Assembly (NCBI RefSeq): GCF_000400735.1
Contig: NZ_KE007371.1
Location: 146,702-210,701 of the forward strand
DNA length: 64,000 nucleotides
Origin: Acinetobacter tandoii DSM 14970 = CIP 107469
Lineage (GTDB): Bacteria; Pseudomonadota; Gammaproteobacteria; Pseudomonadales; Moraxellaceae
Direction of reading: 5' to 3'
Shown: positions 39,330 to 48,630 of the stretch, in pieces
Position numbering within the stretch: the first letter of the stretch is position 1
How the letters are laid out: each line of letters starts with the position of its first letter
Position numbers and translations under genes: made by a program
Notes under the pieces: generated by a model
Seen by the model: only the letters and a program-made list of their open reading frames with translations
Told to the model about the DNA's origin: nothing
Database searches by the model: none

Positions 39330-39671
39330 ATGCAATACCGTTGCCCAAAATGCCAAAGTCCGAAGATTATGCCTGTTGCCCAAGCCAATGCACCTGCGGC
39401 ACGTCCAGTTGTCCCTAAAAGTTTAGTATTTCTTGTTCCTTCCATTTTTGTCTTGTTGCTTTTGGTATTAATCAGCATCGCTATGTGGTTATTTGGTGAT
39501 GGTGCAGGCTCAACCCTGCAAATTGCAACGGTTGTGGTATTTGTGATCTGTGCCGTTGCAGGTTTTCTATTTTATCGTGATTTACCTGATTTTAAAATTT
39601 CAATGCAAGCCTTCATGCAGTCACAGAAAAAATGGAAATGCCGCGAATGCGAGCATGAGTGGGAAATCTAA
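39330..39671 (+). CDS. Small membrane protein with zinc-ribbon halves on both ends
   Basis: 113 residues from the ATG at 39330, preceded by GGAG; a start 48 bases upstream has no site. The N-terminus carries YRCPKCQS (Cys5, Cys8). Two hydrophobic helices follow (about 33-55 and 63-80, SLVFLVPSIFVLLLLVL and IATVVVFVICAVAGFLFY). The C-terminus carries WKCRECEHEWE. The two CxxC knuckles resemble one zinc ribbon interrupted by a transmembrane hairpin, both on the cytoplasmic side. The function is unknown to me. Confidence 0.72.
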   Translation: MQYRCPKCQSPKIMPVAQANAPAARPVVPKSLVFLVPSIFVLLLLVLISIAMWLFGDGAGSTLQIATVVVFVICAVAGFLFYRDLPDFKISMQAFMQSQKKWKCRECEHEWEI

Positions 39672-39699
39672 CTATTCATCCACAGCACTTCACATCAGC

Positions 39700-40671
39700 T
39701 TAATGCTGATGTGAAGGATCCTCTACTTCGTGTTCCGTGTGAACATGCTCATGCGACTGATGCGTGTGTGGCTGGCTGTGTGCATGTGCCAGACATTCAT
39801 CATCTTCAATCTGTAAGGTCATTTCGGCAATGCCATGTTGCTGATGCAGCATCGCGGAAGCTACCTGATACAACTGCTTTTGATCGGCTTGTGGGGCGTA
39901 AAGGTGTACAGTGAGATGAATATTTTTAGAACTAATGGCCCAGACCTTGAGTTGATGGATACTTTCAACGTTAGGCAATTGCAGTAAATCTTGGCGTAAT
40001 TGCTCTATGTCAATTTCTTCGGGTACCCCTTCCAATAAAATATTAATGCTCTGTTTAAGTAAAATCCATGTCCGTGGCAGGACCCAAAAACCAATCAAGA
40101 CCGCAATCAGCGTATCCACCCAATACCATTGGGTAAAATAAATCACAATTGCCCCGATAATCACGCCGACTGAACCTAAGGCATCACTCAAAACCTCTAA
40201 ATAAGCGCCTTTCACATTCAGACTTTCCTGCGCACTAGAAAACAAGATGCGCATGGAAATTAAATTAATGATCAAACCAATGACGGCCACGACCAGCATC
40301 CCCATACTTTGAATTTCTGGAGGATGACTAAAACGCTGATAGGCTTCGTATAAAATATACATGGCAACCAGAAACAACATCAGCGCATTAAATAAAGCTG
40401 CTAAAATTTCGAAACGCTGATAACCAAAGGTCCGTTTGTTATCTGCAGGCAATTTGCCAATTTTAATAGCAACCAAAGCAATCGCGAGTGCTGCTGCATC
40501 GGTAAACATATGTGCCGCATCCGAGAGCAATGCCAGACTCTGCGTGATAAAACCCGCAATGACTTCGATAATTAAAAAAATACTGGTCAGCGCTAAAGCA
40601 AAACTTAACTTCTTTGCATTTTTTTCAGTCACGGTTGCATGTGTATGATCATGCCCATGCGATCCACTCAT
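39700..40671 (-). CDS. czcD: Cation diffusion facilitator (CzcD-type zinc/cobalt/cadmium efflux)
   Basis: 323 residues from the ATG at 40671 (MSGSHGHDHTH), chosen for its GAGG site; two earlier in-frame starts add eleven residues. Six transmembrane helices, with the zinc-binding Asp/His pairs in LLSDAAHMFTDAAAL (helix 2) and EVLSDALGSVG (helix 5). His-rich ends lie at both termini (HGHDHTHAT; HSQPHTHQSHEHVHTEHE). It exports divalent cations across the inner membrane in exchange for protons. It is part of the czc block with czcCBA downstream. Confidence 0.93.
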   Translation of the reverse strand: MSGSHGHDHTHATVTEKNAKKLSFALALTSIFLIIEVIAGFITQSLALLSDAAHMFTDAAALAIALVAIKIGKLPADNKRTFGYQRFEILAALFNALMLFLVAMYILYEAYQRFSHPPEIQSMGMLVVAVIGLIINLISMRILFSSAQESLNVKGAYLEVLSDALGSVGVIIGAIVIYFTQWYWVDTLIAVLIGFWVLPRTWILLKQSINILLEGVPEEIDIEQLRQDLLQLPNVESIHQLKVWAISSKNIHLTVHLYAPQADQKQLYQVASAMLHQQHGIAEMTLQIEDDECLAHAHSQPHTHQSHEHVHTEHEVEDPSHQH

Positions 40672-40752
40672 ATTGTTGCCTCTATTCATTCTTATTTCAG
40701 TCAACGTGGCCAGCTTCGACCTACACCCTCTATTTTACTTTGCAAAATACAT

Positions 40753-40771
40753 GAAAATAATTATCATTTGC
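40753..40771. promoter_or_regulatory. Fur-like box in the czcD/DUF4198 divergent region
   Basis: GAAAATAATTATC (40753-40765) is a 6-1-6 Fur motif with one mismatch and continues ATTTGC. It lies about 70 bases before the plus-strand gene and 85 before czcD. Zur or another metalloregulator could use a similar AT-rich site. Confidence 0.4.
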
Positions 40772-40837
40772 ATATTTAATTTATTGGCTACAACTTCATT
40801 CATCTTCTCGCATCATTTTTGAAATTGGAATTCTGTT

Positions 40838-41642
40838 ATGAAAAAAATTGTTATTCTTTCTACGGTAATGCTGAGCAGCTATAGTTTTGCACATGAACCT
40901 TATGTCGCTCCATTGGCCTTTGTCACAGATAACACCCAAATTCCTATTATTGCAGCTTATGCAGAGCAAGCCCTACATGCAGAATATGCAGTCCAAGATC
41001 CACAATTTACCATTATTCAACCCAACCAAAAGCAAGCCACCTTACAGCCCACAACGACCTTAAAATCTGCCACCATCTTTGATTTACCTCTACCCGAAAA
41101 AGGCACCTATACAGTTTTTGCCAAAACCAGTTACCCGATCCAATATGTTCAGCATAATAAACAATGGAAAATTTTAGCCGATGCTACAACAGATCAAGTC
41201 CCGCCTTTAAGTGAGCGTGATTATGTGATTGCTAGCGACTTTAAGGGCAAATTACCCAAAAAAGTAGACACCGTTCGTGAATGGACCTTGCAGACTTATA
41301 TCAGTAAACAATCGACTTCTGCGATTGCTGCGAGTTCAGCACCGATTCAAGTCAATTTTTCTACCCATCCAAATCAACTCATCGCGCAGCAAACGGTTCA
41401 GCTCCAAATTCATAAAGCCAACAAACCTTTAGCTCAGGCTGAGTTAGTGGTTCGTGCTCAAGGCACAACTGAAGCTCAAGCACTCAATATTCCTGTACAA
41501 AATAATGGCAGTGCCAATATTAATTTTTCCACATGCAGGAAATTACTTGATCGAAGTGTCTGAAAAATTCGATAACAAAACGACTCCGAAAAATCAGTAC
41601 GCCACGATTATCAGTGTGCATGTTGCTCAAGCAAATTCTTAA
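40838..41642 (+). pseudogene. Frameshifted DUF4198-like periplasmic protein
   Basis: Begins with a signal peptide (KKIVILSTVMLSSYSFA) and the HEPYVAPL start typical of DUF4198 proteins that accompany metal transport genes. The frame reads 241 residues and stops at 41563. After 41528 the homologous-looking continuation (PHAGNYLIEVSEKFDNKT) lies in the next frame and runs to a stop at 41642. Removing one T from the five-T run at 41524-41528 restores a 267-residue protein. Either the gene is broken by a one-base insertion or the base is an assembly error in a homopolymer. It is divergent from czcD. Confidence 0.8.
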
Positions 41643-41687
41643 GACTCAACAATGCCTTGATTCAAAAAGAATCAAGGCATCTTTCAT

Positions 41688-44600
41688 TTAAGGTGCTTTG
41701 GTTTCATGCATCCAACGATACAAAATTGGCAAGAGCACCAAGGTCAGCATCGTCGAAGATAAAATTCCACCAATCACGACTGTTGCTAAAGGCCGTTGTA
41801 CTTCCGCCCCTGTTCCTGTCGCCAAAGCCATGGGAATGAACCCCAATGAAGCAACACAAGCCGTCATCAACACGGGGCGTAAACGCAAAATTGCACCTTG
41901 CCATGTAGCAGGGTAAATATCTAAATGCTGTCGTAGCTCTTTAATAAAGGTCAGCATGACCAGACCATTCAAGACGGCAACACCTGATAAAGCAATAAAA
42001 CCTACACCTGCTGACATTGAAAGTGGAATATCACGTAACCATAAAGCAATCAAACCACCGCACAGCGAAAATGGCACCCCAGTAAACACCAACAAGCTCT
42101 CTTTGATGTTATGAAACACGGCCATGAGTAGAATAAAAATTGCAATTAAGGCCAGCGGTACCACCCAGAGCATACGGTTTTTAGCCGAGATTAAATTTTC
42201 AAACTGTCCACCATAATCCAACCAATAACCTTCAGGTAAAGGCTGCTCTGCCAGCGTCGTTTGCAGCTCCTGTACAAATGAACCCAAATCACGCCCTTCG
42301 ACATTGGCGGTCACCACCATACGGCGTTTACCATCTTCACGACTCACTTGATTGATGCCCAAAATGGTTTCGACTTTAGCCACGTCTTGTAGTTGAATGA
42401 GTCCTCCATTTGCGGTTTGTAGCGGTAATACGGCTAAATGTTCAGGCGTTCGCTGTTGATCGTCTAAACGAATGACAAAATCAAAGCGTCGATCACCTTG
42501 TAGAATTTGTCCAATATTTTGACCACCCACACTGGTCGCCACCAAATCTTGAATCGCTTTGACCGACAAACCATATTGCGCCGCTAAGGCTGGGTTCACC
42601 TCTACATTCAATAAAGGAAGACCACTAGTTTGCTCAACATTGACCGCCGTTGCGCCCGAAATCCGCTGAATTTTTTCTGCAATCTGCGTCGCCTGCTGAT
42701 TCAGCACCTGCATATCATCGCCAAAAATCTTGACCCCAACATCACTGCGTACACCTGAAATCAGCTCATTAAAACGCAGTTCAATCGGTTGAGAAAACTC
42801 GCTGTTATTGCCTGGTAAAGGCGCCAGAAAAGCGATCATTCGTTGACGTAACCCATCGAGGCTTTCTTTGGCGTCTGGCCATTGCTCCCGTGGCTTTAAC
42901 AATACAATCGCATCGGAAATATTGGGGGGCATCACATCTGTTGCGACCTCTGCGGTTCCCGTACGCGCAAAAATTGCCTTAATCTCTGGAAATTCTTTTA
43001 ACAGTAGCTTTTCAGTATTTTCCTGCATACGCAAAGACTGTTCTAGACCTGTACTGGGTGAACGCATTTGTTGTACCGCAAAATCCCCTTCACTCAATTG
43101 CGGTGCGAACTCGCTCCCGACCTGTGTGGCAAGTACACCTGTAAAAAATAAAATACACAAGGCAAGGGTCAGCACCAAAGCTTTGAATTCATACGCCCAA
43201 TTCAGTAATCGTGTGTACTGCTGCTTGAGCCAGAGCATCCAGCGACTTTCCTTTTCCTTGATCTCTCCTGTAACCCATAATGCTACTGCGGCAGGAACAA
43301 AACTGATCGAGAGAAGAATAGCACCTATCAGGGCTAACACCACCGTCATTGCCATGGGGTGAAACAGTTTGGCTTCTACCCCAGACAGCGCAAAGATCGG
43401 GAAATACACCACCAAAATAATCAGTTGCCCAAAAATTAATGGTCGTCGTGCCTGTTTCGCTGCTAAAAACACTTCTCGGAAACGTTCAGAACGGGTGAGT
43501 AAACGTCGATGTCGATGCTGGGCTTCTGCTAATCTGCGAATACAGTTTTCCACAATCACCACAGCACCATCTACGATGATGCCGAAATCCAGTGCACCTA
43601 AACTCATCAAATTGGCACTAATGTTCTGTTGAGCCATTCCTGTTAAAGTAAATAGCATCGAAAGTGGAATCACACAGGCGGTGATCAATGCAGCGCGGAA
43701 ATTCCCCAGAAATAAAAACAGAATCACAATAACCAGTATTGCACCTTCGACCAAATTTTTCTGTACGGTGCGTATCGCACGATCGACTAGACTGGTACGG
43801 TCATAGACGGTTTCAATGACCACACCTTGAGGTAAAGACTGTTGAACCTGTTTCAATTTGGCATCTACAGCTTGGGCGACGGTGCGGCTATTTTCGCCCA
43901 TCATCATCATGGCGATGCCCAATACAGTTTCTTCTCCGTTATAGGTTGCTGCACCTGTACGTAAATCATGCCCAATGGACACTGTTGCAACATCAGCCAC
44001 TCGAATTGGAAAACCATTTTTATTGCTAATGCTGACATTTTGAATCGCTTTGATATCAGTGAGTGTACCTGGCACCCGTACCGTAAGCTGCTGCCCATTC
44101 TGTTCAATAAAACCCGCACCACGGTTTTCATTATTTTCAGTCAGCGCAGTTTGTAACTCACTGAGTGGAATTTGCAATTGCTGTAAGCGTTGCAAATCTG
44201 GAGTGACCACATAGGTTTTGTTATACCCACCAATTGAGTTGACCTCCGCAACACCTGCGACACGTTGCAATTGTGGACGAACAATCCAGTCCTGAATTTC
44301 ACGTAAATCCATCGCACTATACGCTGTACCGTCTGCCTTACGCGCATTCGGTTCCGCCTTAATTACCCATTGATAAATTTCCCCCAATCCAGTGGAAATA
44401 GGTGACATGGTCGGAATAATGGCTTCAGGAAGTTCTGCCTGTGCTTCTTGTAGACGCTGATTAATCAACTGCCTTGCCCAGTAAATATCGGTGCCATCCT
44501 GAAAAATAATGGTGACCTGAGACAAACCATAACGTGAAATGGAACGGGTTTGCTGTAACTCAGGCAAACCTGCCATGGCATTTTCTATGGGATAGGTAAT

Positions 44601-44870
44601 TCGTTGTTCGACCTCTAATGCGGTAAAACCTGTGGCTTGGGTATTAATTTGCACCTGCGTATTGGTAATATCGGGCACAGCATCAATTGGCAATTGTTGA
44701 TAGCTGTAAATCCCAACCCCAATCCAAGTCAATACAAAGAGCATGACCCAAATGGCATTGCGAATAGAAAACTGGATAATACGGTCAAACCATCCTTCTG
44801 GCGGAGGTAAACCGTCTGAAGTAAGCTGTGCCGTTTCAACCTCTGGCGGAAGCGGTGGTTTAGTGTGCAT
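41688..44870 (-). CDS. czcA: Heavy-metal RND efflux pump, inner-membrane subunit CzcA
   Basis: 1060 residues, usual for HME-RND pumps. Twelve transmembrane helices, with the signature LGALDFGIIVDGAVVIVENC in helix 4 whose Asp and Glu residues carry protons. Also ARTGTAEVATDVMPP and the periplasmic GVAEVNSIGG region. It exports zinc, cobalt, cadmium or similar cations from the periplasm through CzcC. It overlaps the end of czcB by eleven bases, so it is coupled to it. The substrate cannot be fixed from sequence. Confidence 0.95.
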   Translation of the reverse strand: MHTKPPLPPEVETAQLTSDGLPPPEGWFDRIIQFSIRNAIWVMLFVLTWIGVGIYSYQQLPIDAVPDITNTQVQINTQATGFTALEVEQRITYPIENAMAGLPELQQTRSISRYGLSQVTIIFQDGTDIYWARQLINQRLQEAQAELPEAIIPTMSPISTGLGEIYQWVIKAEPNARKADGTAYSAMDLREIQDWIVRPQLQRVAGVAEVNSIGGYNKTYVVTPDLQRLQQLQIPLSELQTALTENNENRGAGFIEQNGQQLTVRVPGTLTDIKAIQNVSISNKNGFPIRVADVATVSIGHDLRTGAATYNGEETVLGIAMMMMGENSRTVAQAVDAKLKQVQQSLPQGVVIETVYDRTSLVDRAIRTVQKNLVEGAILVIVILFLFLGNFRAALITACVIPLSMLFTLTGMAQQNISANLMSLGALDFGIIVDGAVVIVENCIRRLAEAQHRHRRLLTRSERFREVFLAAKQARRPLIFGQLIILVVYFPIFALSGVEAKLFHPMAMTVVLALIGAILLSISFVPAAVALWVTGEIKEKESRWMLWLKQQYTRLLNWAYEFKALVLTLALCILFFTGVLATQVGSEFAPQLSEGDFAVQQMRSPSTGLEQSLRMQENTEKLLLKEFPEIKAIFARTGTAEVATDVMPPNISDAIVLLKPREQWPDAKESLDGLRQRMIAFLAPLPGNNSEFSQPIELRFNELISGVRSDVGVKIFGDDMQVLNQQATQIAEKIQRISGATAVNVEQTSGLPLLNVEVNPALAAQYGLSVKAIQDLVATSVGGQNIGQILQGDRRFDFVIRLDDQQRTPEHLAVLPLQTANGGLIQLQDVAKVETILGINQVSREDGKRRMVVTANVEGRDLGSFVQELQTTLAEQPLPEGYWLDYGGQFENLISAKNRMLWVVPLALIAIFILLMAVFHNIKESLLVFTGVPFSLCGGLIALWLRDIPLSMSAGVGFIALSGVAVLNGLVMLTFIKELRQHLDIYPATWQGAILRLRPVLMTACVASLGFIPMALATGTGAEVQRPLATVVIGGILSSTMLTLVLLPILYRWMHETKAP

Positions 44871-46107
44871 GGCTCGCCTCTCCTTTTTCTAATTCAGACT
44901 TGAGTAAGAAACTGCCTTGTGCTGCGTATTGTTGCCCCTTATTTAAACCAGATTGCACTTCTATCCATTGACCATCACTAGAGCGAGCGCCTAAAGTCAC
45001 AGCTTGAGGCATAAATTCAAGCTTTTGTTCATGCTGCGTTGCCACAAACACCGCATCTTTCCCTTCCACTTGCTGTACCGCACTAGCAAGAATACGTAAT
45101 CCCTGCTGCACTTGTTGCTGTTGTAACTGCACATTCACCATTAAATTTGGACGTAATTCTGCTGCATTGGACAAGACTTTTGCACGGACTTGTAGACGCC
45201 CCGTTTGCGCATCAGCTTGACTATTTAAGCTTTGAATTTGTGCCTTAAATACATTTCCCGTTTGTAAGGATTTAAACTCAATATTTTGATTTGGCACAAT
45301 GGTGGCAAATTCACTGCTCGGTGCAATAAATTCCAACCATAATTGATCCAACTGGTCAATCACAAACAATTGATCTGCCAATTGGACGTTCTCCCCCACC
45401 ACCAGATCTTTCTGACTGATCATTCCTGCGATGGGTGCCTTGAGTACATAACGCCCTTGGCTATTTAACTGAGCACCAAAAGCAGATAAACGAGAGCGTG
45501 TTGCCTTAACTTGAATCTGCGCTTGTTGATAGGCGTTATAGGCACGTTGATAATCCTGCTTGGCAGAAATACCTTCTGACCATAACTTTTTCTCGCGCTC
45601 GTAGTCTTGACGTGCCAATTCCAAATTGGCTTGTTCCACTTGTAAACTGGCTTGCTGATCCACCAGATCTGGCACCAATAAACTGGCGAGTGCTTGTCCT
45701 TTCGCTACCTGCTGCCCCAATTCGACATAGACGGCTTCGACATGCCCAGCAAATGCAGGTGCTACATGTGCTTGGTAGTCAGTATTTACCACCAACTTGG
45801 CAGGATAGGCTGCCGATTTCACGACAGGACCCAACTCTGCAACAGCCAGTTGAATCCCTTGTTCAGTCACCTGTTTAGCCGTTAAAGCAATTGCTGCATC
45901 ATGTGCCTCCGTTTCTTCATGACCTTTTTCATCTGCATGTTCTTCTGCCTCCCCGTGTCCGTGCTCATCTTCCTTCGTAGATGACTTTTGCGTAAAGAAC
46001 AACACAGCTATGGACACCACTGCCGTAATCATAATGACCAATATGATTAACAGTTTTTGGGAGATTTTTCCCTGTTGATTCAATCTCTTATTTTTAAAAT
46101 TCAACAT
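44860..46107 (-). CDS. czcB: Heavy-metal efflux periplasmic adaptor CzcB
   Basis: 415 residues from the ATG at 46107, where GGGGGA lies eight bases upstream; an in-frame TTG at 46125 is rejected. One N-terminal transmembrane helix (about 19-40) is followed by a His/Glu-rich stretch (EDEHGHGEAEEHADEKGHEE) that likely binds metal, then the membrane-fusion core (barrel-sandwich half VAPAFAGHVEAVYVELGQQV, coiled coil, YVLKAPIAGMISQKDLVVG). The C-terminus ends EASHAH, a second small His site. It joins CzcA to CzcC. Confidence 0.94.
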   Translation of the reverse strand: MLNFKNKRLNQQGKISQKLLIILVIMITAVVSIAVLFFTQKSSTKEDEHGHGEAEEHADEKGHEETEAHDAAIALTAKQVTEQGIQLAVAELGPVVKSAAYPAKLVVNTDYQAHVAPAFAGHVEAVYVELGQQVAKGQALASLLVPDLVDQQASLQVEQANLELARQDYEREKKLWSEGISAKQDYQRAYNAYQQAQIQVKATRSRLSAFGAQLNSQGRYVLKAPIAGMISQKDLVVGENVQLADQLFVIDQLDQLWLEFIAPSSEFATIVPNQNIEFKSLQTGNVFKAQIQSLNSQADAQTGRLQVRAKVLSNAAELRPNLMVNVQLQQQQVQQGLRILASAVQQVEGKDAVFVATQHEQKLEFMPQAVTLGARSSDGQWIEVQSGLNKGQQYAAQGSFLLKSELEKGEASHAH

Positions 46108-46108
46108 G

Positions 46109-47476
46109 TTAATTTCCCCCACCAATATCTGATAATGCCTGTGTGTCTTGCCACAGGCTTTGATTTAATTGTGCAATCGCATCTTTGTTCATGACCTGAC
46201 TAGGATCAATGCCTAAACTAAGGCTTTCTGCTGCAAGGGCACACTGCCAAGCATCTTTCAACAACTGAACTTTACGCATACGAACTTCTTGCAACTGCAA
46301 AGTGGCTTGCTGCACATCCAAAAGTGCAAATTTACCGACCTTAAACCCTTGCAACGTCTTTTGTTGAACCGTTTGAGCCAAAGGCAATTGCGTCTGTTGC
46401 AACACCTTAAACTGCACTTCTAGACCTTGTAATTCCGTCAGTAAACTCCCAACCTGCAAGGCATTTTGCTTAAGATAAAATTCCTGTTGCTGCTCTAGCT
46501 GAGTTTGCTGCGCCTGTGCGATTTCCTTGCCATATTGCTGACGGTCAAAGAGATTTAAAGGAATTGAAACACCGACCACTAATGCATTGTCCGCATTCGT
46601 TTCTACTGATCGACTGCGATTCACACCCACATTCACAGTAGGGCTAGGACGTGCTTGGGCTTTCAATTGCTCAATTTTGGCATGTGAATCAAGCAACAAT
46701 AATTGTCGATTTTTTTCCATTAAATTGGCGGCTAAATGCTGCTGGACTTGCTGAGCTGTCGTTGTAGGCCATAAGTGTGACGGATTCAGAGCAACAGCCA
46801 CCGACTGATCCCGCTCTCCCCAAGCACTTGATAAATACTGTTTTGCCAGTTGGACTTGTAAATCAGCCTGTCGGAATAAACGTAAACTTTCAGCATGACT
46901 TAATCGAGCACGATCAACATCAACCAGCGCTACACTCCCTGCCTGATAACGCTTTGTAATGGCATTCAGATTTTCTTCACTCACCTGTAATTGCTCTTGC
47001 ACCACCTGACGTTCCAATTCGTAGATCGCCAGTTGTGACCACAAGTATTTAACAGCTAACTCTAACTGCGCTAGGTAGATCTGCTGTTTCAGTCCGATTT
47101 GCTGTTCGGCAATTTTCGCGCGTTTTTGATTCGCCTTGCGTTCGCCAAAAATATCCAGACGCTGAGAAAGACCCAATGCCAGTTCCCGATCTTGATCAGA
47201 ATTAAAGCCCGTTTGCTCTATGGACAACTCTGGATTTATCCACAGCTTTGCCTGTTTTATGTGCGCAGTCGCAATTTGTTGTTGCGTTTTCCACACACCT
47301 TGAGCCTGTTGATAATCTGTTGAACGTTGAATAGCTTGTGACAAAGTGAGTGATTGTGGCTGCTCGCCTGCCCATACAGGCGAACTGCAAAGTGCTACGC
47401 TCAGTACCAAGCCTATTGCACGCATAGACACACGGATAGGATCGAAATCTGGAACTTTCGAAGTTTTAAAAGACAT
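46109..47476 (-). CDS. czcC: Heavy-metal efflux outer-membrane factor CzcC
   Basis: 455 residues. Signal peptide (GLVLSVALCSSPVWA) then TolC/OEP family repeats: SLTLSQAIQRS, NPELSIEQTGFN, LSQRLDIFGERKANQKRA, and the second repeat GVSIPLNLFDRQQYGKE. It forms the outer-membrane channel of the efflux complex. It is first of the czcCBA trio; czcB starts right after its stop codon. Confidence 0.94.
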   Translation of the reverse strand: MSFKTSKVPDFDPIRVSMRAIGLVLSVALCSSPVWAGEQPQSLTLSQAIQRSTDYQQAQGVWKTQQQIATAHIKQAKLWINPELSIEQTGFNSDQDRELALGLSQRLDIFGERKANQKRAKIAEQQIGLKQQIYLAQLELAVKYLWSQLAIYELERQVVQEQLQVSEENLNAITKRYQAGSVALVDVDRARLSHAESLRLFRQADLQVQLAKQYLSSAWGERDQSVAVALNPSHLWPTTTAQQVQQHLAANLMEKNRQLLLLDSHAKIEQLKAQARPSPTVNVGVNRSRSVETNADNALVVGVSIPLNLFDRQQYGKEIAQAQQTQLEQQQEFYLKQNALQVGSLLTELQGLEVQFKVLQQTQLPLAQTVQQKTLQGFKVGKFALLDVQQATLQLQEVRMRKVQLLKDAWQCALAAESLSLGIDPSQVMNKDAIAQLNQSLWQDTQALSDIGGGN

Positions 47477-47533
47477 GTTGATGCCCCACTAAAGTTAAAA
47501 ATTAGTGGTGGGCAATATTTTCGGCTACCCCAC

Positions 47534-47959
47534 CTATAGCGGGGTTAAAACAGGAGGTGGGTTGGTAAGGAATAAATGGGGCGATTGATACAGATTTTGC
47601 CAGTTAAACTGAACCTGAACCAATTTGGGAATAAAGACAGGAGATAAAGCTGAATGCTGTGCTTCTGTCAGCATGATATGTGCAAAAGAAGGTAGATGAT
47701 CACTATGATCATCTTGTGTAAAGTCAGCTAAATCGAAGGAAGATGTAGGCTGTGTCGTACTTTTCTTTGCCATTCCATGCGATTTTGACTCGCAACTTGC
47801 AGTAACATGATGTCCAAAATGTGGCATCATACTCACGCTCTTTGACTCTTCATGCACACAAAATGCCGCTGCCACGTTCCAAAGACTTTGAAACATGAAC
47901 AAACTCAGCAATAAGGTGATAAAAACATGAGAGCGTTTCACAAGATAAAATACGATCAT
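47534..47959 (-). CDS. CzcI-like periplasmic protein
   Basis: 141 residues with an N-terminal hydrophobic leader (VFITLLLSLFMFQSLWNVAAAF). The mature part has scattered Cys, His, Asp and Met (FCVHEESKS, MMPHFGHHV, DDHSDHLPSFAH) suited to metal binding. Its length, leader and place directly upstream of czcC, 57 bases away, match the poorly understood CzcI proteins. Homology is weak, so the name is not used as a symbol. Confidence 0.6.
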   Translation of the reverse strand: MIVFYLVKRSHVFITLLLSLFMFQSLWNVAAAFCVHEESKSVSMMPHFGHHVTASCESKSHGMAKKSTTQPTSSFDLADFTQDDHSDHLPSFAHIMLTEAQHSALSPVFIPKLVQVQFNWQNLYQSPHLFLTNPPPVLTPL

Positions 47960-48142
47960 TACAACTTGCCGACACTATAGCAGCTTCATGGATGTAATAA
48001 AATTACACCACTAATATTCATCATGCTCTTCACAGCACACACCAATAAAAACCATTTTGTTACAATAATTTAATATATCTGAGTGCCAAAACGTTTAAAT
48101 TAAATAATGACCACTAATGTTGTCAGTAACAAGGAGGCGAAG

Positions 48143-48580
48143 ATGAATATGGAATACCTCAAAACAGTATGGACACTGTTATTTCACACTCCCTATCACG
48201 ACTTGGTAACACCTGTATTTGATCATTCAGGTGAATACGAATATCAACGTGGACTGCATTTTGAGCAACTGGCATTATGTGAACATTACCATGTGTTCAT
48301 GCAAAAAAATGTCTTGCAAATGGCAGCCCCTGTACAGATCGACCACAGCCCAATGTCGTCCAGTAACAGCCGTAATGCGATGTGGTATTTTCTCCGCTCT
48401 GCTTTACGCGGTCACCCGGAAGCTGAATTTAAAATGGGGATTGGCTATTTAAATGGTCAACTGGGTTTAGATCGTAATTATGATAAAGCCGAGCAGTGGT
48501 TAAAAAAAGCCGCACAAGATGGTCATCCTGACGCGAAACGCTGTTTGTATGATGCCTATAGTGAATTGGCTTTTTCTTAA
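48143..48580 (+). CDS. Sel1-like repeat protein
   Basis: 145 residues from the ATG at 48143, where AGGAGG lies five bases upstream; an earlier ATG at 48107 has no site. The C-terminal half contains one clear and one partial Sel1 helical repeat (AMWYFLRSALRGHPEAEFKMGIG; YDKAEQWLKKAAQDGHPDAK), a TPR-like protein-binding fold. No signal peptide. The function is unknown; it stands alone with a shared terminator. Confidence 0.8.
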   Translation: MNMEYLKTVWTLLFHTPYHDLVTPVFDHSGEYEYQRGLHFEQLALCEHYHVFMQKNVLQMAAPVQIDHSPMSSSNSRNAMWYFLRSALRGHPEAEFKMGIGYLNGQLGLDRNYDKAEQWLKKAAQDGHPDAKRCLYDAYSELAFS

Positions 48581-48591
48581 AACACATGCAT

Positions 48592-48620
48592 AAAAAAACC
48601 AGCCCGAAGGCTGGTTTTTA
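48592..48620. terminator. Bidirectional terminator between the Sel1-like gene and ettA
   Basis: AACCAGCC, a CGAA loop, GGCTGGTT, with A and T runs either side. Confidence 0.92.
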
Positions 48621-48630
48621 TTGGTTAGAA

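Noticed and set aside
42868..43362. 164-codon open frame on the plus strand
   Set aside because: It is antisense to czcA, whose motifs run through this part without interruption.
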